Notes under the pieces: model-generated
The model's input: the letters and a program-made list of their open reading frames with translations, nothing else
Told to the model about the DNA's origin: nothing
Databases searched by the model: none
Origin: an uncultured Alphaproteobacteria bacterium
GTDB lineage: Bacteria > Pseudomonadota > Alphaproteobacteria > HIMB59 > GCA-002718135
DNA length: 37,955 bases
Direction of reading: 5' to 3'
Assembly (NCBI GenBank): GCA_902575375.1
Contig: CACGRD010000010.1
Coordinates: 1-37,955, forward strand
Part shown: piece by piece, positions 16,315 through 23,453 of the stretch
Layout: every line of letters begins with the position of its first letter
Position numbering within the stretch: the first letter of the stretch is position 1
Made by a program: the position numbers and the translations under genes

Positions 16315-17478
16315 ATGAATGATCTCATTAAAGCTAGCACTAAAATCCATACAATAGATGATGCAATTAGGTTATCTAAAAAGAGATTACCAAAATTAGT
16401 CTTTGATTTCATTTATGGAGCATCAGGAGATGATAAACTTGCTGAAATTAATAGTAAAGCATTAGATCAAATTAGACTGGAACCTAAGGTTTTCAGAAAT
16501 GTCGAGAATAGAAATTTAAGTAAAAAAATATTTGATTTTCATTTTGATTATCCATTTGGATTTGCACCAATGGGAATGACAAATCTTTCATGGCCTGAAG
16601 CAGATAAAATGATAGCAAAAGAAAGTGCGTATAATAATATTCCAACATGTGTTTCAATGGCTTCTAGTACTACGCTTGAAGATATGTTTACTTTTTCAGA
16701 AGGTCATTCATGGATGCAAATATATATTTTTCAAAGTGAAGAATTTATTATGGAATTATTAAAAAGAGCAGAAAGCATTGGATACAAGGTTTTGATCCTC
16801 ACTGTCGATGTTCCAATTCTTTCAAGAAGGGCCAGAGATGACAGAAATGGCTTTGGTTATCCATTTAAAATTGGCCCAAAACAATTTTTAGATTTTGCAC
16901 TACATCCTCAATGGAGCTTAACAACTTTATTTAAAGGTGCTCCACAACCAATGAATTATGTTACCTCTAAAAGTGGTGATCAAGTTTTTAGACGAAAAGA
17001 AAGTAGAGGAGCAACTGATTGGAATACTCTAAAAAGGGTTCGAGACGCTTGGAAAGGAAAATTAATAATCAAAGGAGTAATGAATTCTGAAGATGCTTTG
17101 AAAATTAAAGAAGCTGACGCTGATGCAATTCAAGTATCAAATCATGGTGGGAGACAATTAGATAGTGCTACTGCTTCTATTAATGCTTTACCATTAATAC
17201 GAAAAGCTTTGGGAGATGATTTTCCAATACTTTTTGATAGTGGCATTAGAAGTGGTAGTGATATTTTACGAGCATTAGCTCTGGGAGCTAACTTTGTTAT
17301 GTTTGGCAGACCTTTAATGTATGCTATTGGAGCAGATGGTGCAAGAGGTCTTAGAAGAATCATTAACCTAATTAAAGAAGAGTTAAGTACAAATCTTGGC
17401 TTAGTGGGATTAACCGATATAAATGAAGTTGATAAAAAAATTATAGCAGAGAAATTTTTTAAGGATATAAAGTATTAA
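16315..17478 (+). CDS. FMN-dependent alpha-hydroxyacid dehydrogenase (LldD/glycolate oxidase family)
   Basis: A 387-residue flavin enzyme. PFGFAPMGMTNL (about 80-91) and WMQIYI (133-138) line the FMN, TVDVP (163-167) is the strand before the substrate pocket, and QVSNHGGRQLD (273-283) holds the catalytic His277 and the substrate-binding Arg280. DSGIRSGSDI binds the FMN phosphate. These enzymes oxidise a 2-hydroxy acid to a 2-oxo acid. It is followed one base later by a ThDP enzyme, a pairing that suggests oxidation then cleavage or decarboxylation of the 2-oxo acid. Lactate or glycolate would be the default substrates, but the context argues for something more specific. Confidence 0.9.
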   Translation: MNDLIKASTKIHTIDDAIRLSKKRLPKLVFDFIYGASGDDKLAEINSKALDQIRLEPKVFRNVENRNLSKKIFDFHFDYPFGFAPMGMTNLSWPEADKMIAKESAYNNIPTCVSMASSTTLEDMFTFSEGHSWMQIYIFQSEEFIMELLKRAESIGYKVLILTVDVPILSRRARDDRNGFGYPFKIGPKQFLDFALHPQWSLTTLFKGAPQPMNYVTSKSGDQVFRRKESRGATDWNTLKRVRDAWKGKLIIKGVMNSEDALKIKEADADAIQVSNHGGRQLDSATASINALPLIRKALGDDFPILFDSGIRSGSDILRALALGANFVMFGRPLMYAIGADGARGLRRIINLIKEELSTNLGLVGLTDINEVDKKIIAEKFFKDIKY

Positions 17479-17479
17479 G

Positions 17480-19222
17480 ATGGGAGATAAAAAGATTAGA
17501 GGTGGGGCATTAGTTGCTAGAGCTCTTAAAGACAAAGGTATTGATAATGTTTTTACACTTTCTGGAGGTTTTTGTAATCCGGCACTTGAAGGATTTATGG
17601 AGTGTCAAATTAATGTAATTAATTGTCCTCATGAACAAATTGCTGGTCATTTAGCTGATGGTCATACTAGAATATCAAGAAAACCTTCTGTTTGTATTGT
17701 TGGACCAGAAGGTTTTGCAAATGCAGTACCCTCAATGATGGAAGCTTGGGGTGAAAGATCCCCTGTTATTTTTATAACTGGATCTAGTAGCTTAAAAAGA
17801 CAAGGATCAGGGGGTTTTAAGGAAATAGATGATGTATCTATTGCTGCACCTTTAACAAAATACAGTGCAAGTATAACAGATGGCAATAGAATAAGGGAGT
17901 TCGTAGATAAAGCTTATAGAATTGCAACAAATGGCTATCCTGGTGCTGTACATTTAAGTGTACCAGTAGATATAATGTTTTCATCATTTGCAGATGATGC
18001 AGGTTTAGAAGAAAGACCTTTTACTCATCAAAAGAAACCTTTAGCAAAAGCTTGGCCTGATCCTGAGAGTTTAAATGAAATATTTAATCTGGCAATTAGT
18101 GCGCAAAAACCTGTTTTTATTGGAGGGCATGGTGTTTGGTGGTCTAGTGCAGAAAAAAAATTAGAACAAGCTGGCTTTGAATTAAACATTCCAATATTTA
18201 ATATACCATACCATCAAAAGCTTTTAGGTGAAGAGGCAGATACATACATGGGTCTGGCAGATATTCATCAATATCCTCCATCAAAAATGGCTCTAAATGA
18301 ATCAGATTTGGTTCTTATGATTGGTGCACGTCTTGATAATCAAATGAATTTTGGTAATCCTCCACTTTTTCCAAAAAGCACTAAGCTTATTTGTATTAAT
18401 GGATCGCATGAAGAAATTGAACTAAATAGAGCTGCAGATATTAACTTACTTTGTGATCCTGGAGTTTTTTTGGACAAACTCATAGAATTAAAGAAAAACA
18501 GTAAATGGAAATTAAACAATCAATGGTTTGATAAGAATAAAAAAGAGAAAAAAAATTGGATTGATAAAACATTAGATAAATTAAATAAAGAAACTGAAGA
18601 GACGAAAAAAAATGGCGGAAAAATTCATCCTCTTCAATTAGCTTTAGATGTTCAAGAAGTATTAACTGAAAATGATTGGTTAGTTATTGATGGTGGAAAT
18701 ACACATTTCTGGTCTGAGATCGCAATTAATATTGCTGGATCAAAAGGTAAAAAACTTGGAGGAATATTGCATCCAGGTACTTTTAGTATGTTAGGTGTTG
18801 GAGTTCCTTTTGCAATATCAGCGAAAAATCTTAATCCTAAATCTAATGTTGTTTTAATAAGTGGAGATGGTGCATTTTTATCTGGTGGATTATCAATTGA
18901 AGCTGCATTTCAAGAAAAAAAACCTATTGTTGTAGTTATAGATAACAATGGAGGTCTTGACTGTATCTTACAACAACAAGAAAGATTATTTGAAAGTGGG
19001 AAACACTTTGCAACTGATTTTAGAGATATTCCATTTCATTCAATTTTTGAGGGTTTTGGAGGGCATGGGGAATTAGTTACTAAAAGAGAAGATTTAGCCC
19101 CGGCTTTAAAAAGAGCGTTAGATAGTGGTAAAACTGCATGTGTAAATGTTAAGGCTAAAGGTGTTATAAGTCCAATAGTTGCTGCAGTTAGTGATAAAAG
19201 AGATAAAGCGTCTATAGAGTAG
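17480..19222 (+). CDS. Thiamine-diphosphate enzyme (acetolactate synthase / 2-hydroxyacyl-CoA lyase superfamily)
   Basis: A 580-residue ThDP enzyme. E52 in CPHEQIAGHLADGH is the cofactor-activating glutamate. ITGSSSLKRQGSGGFKEIDD near 95-115 resembles the 2-hydroxyacyl-CoA lyase / oxalyl-CoA decarboxylase branch. SGDGAFLSGGLSIEAA near 467, ending in VVVIDNN, is the ThDP/Mg motif. It may decarboxylate or cleave a 2-oxo acid or 2-hydroxyacyl-CoA to an aldehyde. It begins one base after the FMN dehydrogenase stop. No small acetolactate-synthase subunit is nearby, so branched-chain biosynthesis is unlikely. Confidence 0.85.
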   Translation: MGDKKIRGGALVARALKDKGIDNVFTLSGGFCNPALEGFMECQINVINCPHEQIAGHLADGHTRISRKPSVCIVGPEGFANAVPSMMEAWGERSPVIFITGSSSLKRQGSGGFKEIDDVSIAAPLTKYSASITDGNRIREFVDKAYRIATNGYPGAVHLSVPVDIMFSSFADDAGLEERPFTHQKKPLAKAWPDPESLNEIFNLAISAQKPVFIGGHGVWWSSAEKKLEQAGFELNIPIFNIPYHQKLLGEEADTYMGLADIHQYPPSKMALNESDLVLMIGARLDNQMNFGNPPLFPKSTKLICINGSHEEIELNRAADINLLCDPGVFLDKLIELKKNSKWKLNNQWFDKNKKEKKNWIDKTLDKLNKETEETKKNGGKIHPLQLALDVQEVLTENDWLVIDGGNTHFWSEIAINIAGSKGKKLGGILHPGTFSMLGVGVPFAISAKNLNPKSNVVLISGDGAFLSGGLSIEAAFQEKKPIVVVIDNNGGLDCILQQQERLFESGKHFATDFRDIPFHSIFEGFGGHGELVTKREDLAPALKRALDSGKTACVNVKAKGVISPIVAAVSDKRDKASIE

Positions 19223-19225
19223 GTT

Positions 19226-19561
19226 ATGGCAATTTTTTCTACACATTTACTAAACTCAATAGATGGTACGCATGCAAGTGATGTAGAAATTGTTATTCAT
19301 AAAGTAAATAATAATAACAAAGTTGTATTTCTAGAGGATAAAACAGATAGCACTGGAAGAATGCTTAAAGAATTTGAATTAACGAAAGAAGATTGTGAAA
19401 GTGATTATGAAATGATAATTAATTCTGGTAAATATTTTAGAAATACTAGTGAAATAATTAATTCAATAAGTGTTAAATTTAAAATGAAAGATCCTCTTAA
19501 AAAATACCACATACCTCTAATTATTTCTCCAAATGGATACTCAATATGGTGGTCAAAATAA
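19226..19561 (+). CDS. Transthyretin-like / 5-hydroxyisourate hydrolase family protein with altered C-terminus
   Basis: A 111-residue protein of the HIUase/transthyretin fold. H7 (FSTHLLNSIDG), R45 (TDSTGRM) and H95 (KYHIPLIISPNGYS) match the three catalytic residues of HIUase. The diagnostic C-terminal Tyr-Arg-Gly-Ser is replaced by Trp-Trp-Ser-Lys. No uricase, OHCU decarboxylase or other purine gene is in the window. It lies between the ThDP enzyme (gap 3) and the DmdA-like gene (gap 1). It may hydrolyse a different ring or lactam-like intermediate, or be non-catalytic. Fold is confident; function open. Confidence 0.8.
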   Translation: MAIFSTHLLNSIDGTHASDVEIVIHKVNNNNKVVFLEDKTDSTGRMLKEFELTKEDCESDYEMIINSGKYFRNTSEIINSISVKFKMKDPLKKYHIPLIISPNGYSIWWSK

Positions 19562-19562
19562 A

Positions 19563-20684
19563 ATGAGTAATTCAGGATTAAACATGTCTAGACGTATAAG
19601 GAGAACTCCTTATACCGAGAAAGTAATTGAGGCTGGTGTAAGTGGTTTTACTGTAGTTAATCATATGCTTCTTCCAAAATCATATAAAGCAACAGTAGAA
19701 GAAGATTATTGGCACTTATCTAAAAATACTCAAATTTGGGATGTTTCATGTCAACGACAGGTTCAAATACTAGGAGAAGATGCTCCAAAATTAATACAAC
19801 TCATGTCTCCAAGATCTATAAAAGATATGCCTATTGGTAAATGTTACTATTATCCAATGATTGATGAAAATGCAGGGATGATAAATGATCCTGTACTTTT
19901 AAAATTAAGTGAAAATAAATATTGGCTATCAGTTGCAGACTCAGATGTTCTTCTTTGGGCAAAGGGATTGGCTGTAGGAAGAAACTTTAAAGTTGATATT
20001 ATAGAGCCAGATATTTACCCCCTAGCAATTCAAGGTCCAAAATCTGAAGAATTAATGTCATCAATATTTGGAGAAAAAATTAAAAAATTAAAATTCTTTC
20101 ATTTTTCTTTTTTTGAATTTGAAGGAACAAAGCAGATAATTGCAAGATCAGGATATAGCAAACAAGATGGTTTTGAGATTTATCTTAAAGGTTTTAGTTT
20201 AGGGAAAAAACTTTGGGAAACTATTTGGGAAGCAGGAAAAGATTTTAATATTTCACCTGGATGTCCAAATTTAATTGATAGGATAGAAGGTGGTTTATTA
20301 TCTTATGGTAATGAATTTACTTTAGAAAATAATCCAATTGAATGTGGATTTGATAATTATTGTAACAATTTATCTCATGATTTCATTGGAAAAAAAGAAC
20401 TAAAAAAAATATTAAAAAAAGGAATAGAAAAAAAAATAAAAGGAATTACTTTTGATGGGTCCCCGACTCCTCAATGCTCAATACCTTTTCCTGTATATTC
20501 AAAAAATAGATTTCAAATTGGTAATATCACCTCTGGTATTTATTCACCGTTTTTAAAAACCAATATTGGGCTATCAATGGTTGATAGAGATTATTGGAAT
20601 GATGGACAGGATGTTATCGTATTGACACCAGACAATATTGAGAGAAAAGGTAAAGTGTGCTCACTACCTTTTAATAATTCTTAA
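19563..20684 (+). CDS. dmdA: DmdA-like folate-dependent demethylase (DMSP demethylase family)
   Basis: A 373-residue protein from ATG 19563. A frame open from 19533 overlaps the upstream gene and is not needed; ATG 19584 (MSRRIRRTP) is another option. The segments SRRIRRTPYTEKV, YTVxNHMLLP-type (FTVVNHMLLP), DYWHLSKN, QIWDVSCQRQVQI, INDPVLLKL, PLAIQGPKS, ARSGYSKQ and CPNLIDRIEGGLLSYGNE follow the DMSP demethylase pattern closely. DmdA moves a methyl group from dimethylsulfoniopropionate to tetrahydrofolate, giving methylmercaptopropionate. Close paralogues act on other substrates, so DMSP is likely but not proven. It is co-transcribed with a second GcvT-type gene. Confidence 0.72.
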   Translation: MSNSGLNMSRRIRRTPYTEKVIEAGVSGFTVVNHMLLPKSYKATVEEDYWHLSKNTQIWDVSCQRQVQILGEDAPKLIQLMSPRSIKDMPIGKCYYYPMIDENAGMINDPVLLKLSENKYWLSVADSDVLLWAKGLAVGRNFKVDIIEPDIYPLAIQGPKSEELMSSIFGEKIKKLKFFHFSFFEFEGTKQIIARSGYSKQDGFEIYLKGFSLGKKLWETIWEAGKDFNISPGCPNLIDRIEGGLLSYGNEFTLENNPIECGFDNYCNNLSHDFIGKKELKKILKKGIEKKIKGITFDGSPTPQCSIPFPVYSKNRFQIGNITSGIYSPFLKTNIGLSMVDRDYWNDGQDVIVLTPDNIERKGKVCSLPFNNS

Positions 20685-20685
20685 A

Positions 20686-21132
20686 ATGAGTCATTCAATT
20701 GAATTAAAGTGGGAATTAGGAGATCAAAAACTCGAATTTGGAAAATACTTAACTGATCACACAGTAATACTTAACGAAAATGTATCTATTGATGCGGGAT
20801 CATCTCCAGATTATGGAGGGAGTGAAACCAATATTAATCCAGAACAAAAACTAGCTGCGGCTGTAAGTAGTTGTTTTATGATGACGTTTTTAGCTTTAGC
20901 TGCAAAAATGAAATGGCCAGTTATTAATTATAAAGATAAAGCAATTTCGTATTTAGGAAAAAATGCAGAGGGAAGAATGTACGTTAACAAAATAGAGCTA
21001 AATCCAGCCATAGTATTTGAAGATAATTTTACTATTACTGATGAAGAAATGAAAAAAATGAAAGAAAGATCGCATAAATATTGTTTTATCGCTAATTCAC
21101 TATCTAAAGATGTTGAAATTCAAATCAATTAA
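20686..21132 (+). CDS. OsmC-like two-cysteine protein
   Basis: 148 residues from ATG 20686, one base after the DmdA-like stop. A longer in-frame start at 20638 would overlap that gene and adds a non-homologous leader. The first conserved cysteine is C63 (AAVSSCFMMTFLALA) and the second C133 (HKYCFIANSLS), the OsmC/Ohr arrangement. Members reduce organic hydroperoxides by a thiol mechanism, using a partner thiol for recycling. In this operon it may handle a sulfur species or peroxide made by the FMN enzyme; that is speculation. The stop directly abuts the next ATG. Confidence 0.8.
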   Translation: MSHSIELKWELGDQKLEFGKYLTDHTVILNENVSIDAGSSPDYGGSETNINPEQKLAAAVSSCFMMTFLALAAKMKWPVINYKDKAISYLGKNAEGRMYVNKIELNPAIVFEDNFTITDEEMKKMKERSHKYCFIANSLSKDVEIQIN

Positions 21133-21924
21133 ATGAATTTTAATCTAATTTTAACAGAAAAAAATAATAATATTTTTAGCATTATTCTTAATGACCAGAA
21201 AAACCAAAACACTTTAAGTGAAAACATGATCAATGAATTAACATCAGCATTAGATAATGCTGATAAAGATGATGAAGTAAAAGTAATTATTTTATCATCA
21301 AAAGGTGACATTTTTTGTGCAGGACATAATTTAAAAGATTTAAATTCTCAAAGATTGCAAAATGACAAAGGTGAAAGCTATTTTAAAAAAATATTTCAAA
21401 TGTGCTCTCAACTTATGCTGAAAATTAATAAAAATAATAAACCAGTTATAGCTATGGTTGATGGTATCGCTACCGCAGCAGGCTGTCAGTTAATTTCTAG
21501 TTGTGATTTAGCTTACTCAAGTAGCAGAGCAAAATTTGCAACTCCTGGTGTTAATATTGGATTATTTTGTTCTACACCAATGGTTGCATTATCAAGGACT
21601 GTAGGGAAAAAGCAAGCAATGGAAATGCTTCTCACTGGAGATCTTATAGATGCAAATAAAGCATTAAGGATTGGTTTAATAAATGATGTGTTTGAAGAAG
21701 ATAGTTTAAAAGAAAATGTATTTCAAATTGCTAAAAAAATATCGTCTAAATCTTCTAATACTATTAAAATTGGTAAAGAAGCATTTTACAAACAAAAAGA
21801 TATGAATTTAGAAGACGCATATACTTTTACTTCAGAGGTAATGACAGAAAATATGTTACATGATGATTCCAGGGAAGGTATTGAAGCTTTTTTAGAAAAA
21901 AGAGAACCAAACTGGAAAGAATAA
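21133..21924 (+). CDS. Crotonase-fold protein (ECHDC3-like), lacking the hydratase glutamates
   Basis: A 263-residue crotonase-family protein. FCAGHNLKDL (61-70) and GIATAAGCQLISSCD (111-125) give the CoA-binding and oxyanion-hole segments. The two glutamates of enoyl-CoA hydratase are missing: Q119 stands in the first position, and ATPGVNIGLFCSTP has Gly/Val where the second would be. It is therefore probably not a hydratase but another crotonase activity (isomerase, decarboxylase or thioester hydrolase), in line with ECHDC3-type relatives. It is the last gene of the plus-strand block, converging on an aldehyde dehydrogenase seven bases away. Confidence 0.82.
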   Translation: MNFNLILTEKNNNIFSIILNDQKNQNTLSENMINELTSALDNADKDDEVKVIILSSKGDIFCAGHNLKDLNSQRLQNDKGESYFKKIFQMCSQLMLKINKNNKPVIAMVDGIATAAGCQLISSCDLAYSSSRAKFATPGVNIGLFCSTPMVALSRTVGKKQAMEMLLTGDLIDANKALRIGLINDVFEEDSLKENVFQIAKKISSKSSNTIKIGKEAFYKQKDMNLEDAYTFTSEVMTENMLHDDSREGIEAFLEKREPNWKE

Positions 21925-21931
21925 TTACTTC

Positions 21932-23404
21932 TTAAAATGGGTTTGGTTGAGATGGATTGGTAGCTAGCCAAGTAGATTTAGTCTGCATGTAACTTTGCAT
22001 TCCCTCCCATCCATTTTCACGACCGTATCCTGATTGCTTGAAACCTCCAACTGGAGATTGAGTAGAAGCATTAAAATAATTATTTATATAAACAGTTCCA
22101 GCCTCTATCTTATCAGCTAATCGTATAGCTTTATTAGTATCCTTAGTCCAAATACCTGCTGCAAGACCATAAATACTATCGTTTGCAATTTTAATTACTT
22201 CATCTTCATTATCCCAAGATTGTATTGAGGCGACAGGTCCAAATACTTCATTTTGAGCTAAATCATCTTCATTTGGAACATTATCAAAAATAGTTGGTCC
22301 AATATAGTACCCTTCAGATTTTTGTTCTTTTCTTCCATCAATTAATAATTTTAAACCTCTTTTTTCAGCCGCTTCTATCTTAGATAAAATAAAATCATAT
22401 TGCTCTTTATTTGCTATAGGCCCTATTTGTGTTGCTGTATCATTTGGGTGACCAACTTTAGCTTTTTTAACAACTTCTAATAAATTTTGAGTAAATTTAT
22501 CTTTTATATCTTTATGCACTAATATTCTTGATCCTGAAATACAGCTATGACCTGAAACTGGAAAGATTCCTGAAACAACTCCATTAACTGATAAAGTTAA
22601 ATCAGCATCTTTAAATATAATTTGTGGTGATTTTCCTCCTAGCTCCATAATAATAGGTTTAACGTTTTTGGATGCACTTAAACTAGCAGCACTCCCCCCT
22701 TTTGTTCCGCCTGTAAAACTTATCATTCTAACATCTTGGTGTTCAATAAGAGGTGCACCAGTGGTAGGACCAAAACCAGTAACAACATTAATCAAACCTT
22801 CAGGAAGATCCGCTTCTTCTAAAATTTTCATTAACTCTAATGTAGAGCACGATGCTCTTTCTGATGGTTTAATTACAACTGTATTGCCTGCAGCTATTGC
22901 CGGCGCTAATTTCCAGATCAATGTGCCAATTGGTGAGTTCCAAGGAAGAATAAGTGCAACAACTCCAAATGGTTCCCATTTTAAATAATTATGCATATTT
23001 GGAACCTCTGAAGGTATCAATCTACCTTCATACTTATCACACATGCCTGCATAATAATAAAAACTCTCAGTCTGCCAGCTGGTTAAAGAAGGAGTAATAT
23101 TTTTTGGAAGTTTGCCGTTGTCTTTAGTTTCTATTTGCCCAATGCGTTCTGCATTTTTAGCAATAATATCTCCAATTCTATTTAATGTTCTCCCTCTTTC
23201 TGCTGGATGCATTTTACCATAAGGGCCATTATAATAAGCATGTTTAGCAGATGATACTGCAAGATTAATATCTTTTTCATTACAGTCAGGAACCCTTGCC
23301 CATACTTTACCGATAGATGGATCCTCACTTTCAAAATATTTTTCAGAAGAAGGGTCATGCCATTTATTTCCTGCATAAAATTTGTAGGTTTGAATTTCAG
23401 ACAT
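21932..23404 (-). CDS. NAD(P)-dependent aldehyde dehydrogenase, betaine-aldehyde-dehydrogenase-like
   Basis: A 490-residue ALDH-superfamily enzyme. LILPWNSPIGTL near 150 lines the active site, SFTGGTKGG is the cofactor loop, IIMELGGKSPQ carries the general-base Glu, GHSCISGSR contains the catalytic Cys near 288, and EVFGPV is the usual C-terminal motif. It is encoded 49 bases after a GMC alcohol oxidoreductase on the same strand, a pair that would convert an alcohol to an acid as BetA/BetB do with choline. It could equally serve the adjacent central operon. Exact substrate unknown. Confidence 0.88.
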   Translation of the reverse strand: MSEIQTYKFYAGNKWHDPSSEKYFESEDPSIGKVWARVPDCNEKDINLAVSSAKHAYYNGPYGKMHPAERGRTLNRIGDIIAKNAERIGQIETKDNGKLPKNITPSLTSWQTESFYYYAGMCDKYEGRLIPSEVPNMHNYLKWEPFGVVALILPWNSPIGTLIWKLAPAIAAGNTVVIKPSERASCSTLELMKILEEADLPEGLINVVTGFGPTTGAPLIEHQDVRMISFTGGTKGGSAASLSASKNVKPIIMELGGKSPQIIFKDADLTLSVNGVVSGIFPVSGHSCISGSRILVHKDIKDKFTQNLLEVVKKAKVGHPNDTATQIGPIANKEQYDFILSKIEAAEKRGLKLLIDGRKEQKSEGYYIGPTIFDNVPNEDDLAQNEVFGPVASIQSWDNEDEVIKIANDSIYGLAAGIWTKDTNKAIRLADKIEAGTVYINNYFNASTQSPVGGFKQSGYGRENGWEGMQSYMQTKSTWLATNPSQPNPF

Positions 23405-23453
23405 AATTTATTTAAACTTAAATATTTTCATTGGTCAACTTATTTGTGATTAA

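Noticed and set aside
19533-19562. Upstream start for the DmdA-like gene overlapping the transthyretin-like gene
   Set aside because: The added residues are a frame-shifted reading of the conserved SPNGYS tail; ATG 19563 directly after the previous stop is simpler.
20638-20685. Longer start for the OsmC-like gene
   Set aside because: It lies wholly in the 3' end of the DmdA-like gene and adds 16 residues unlike OsmC proteins; ATG 20686 fits the operon spacing.
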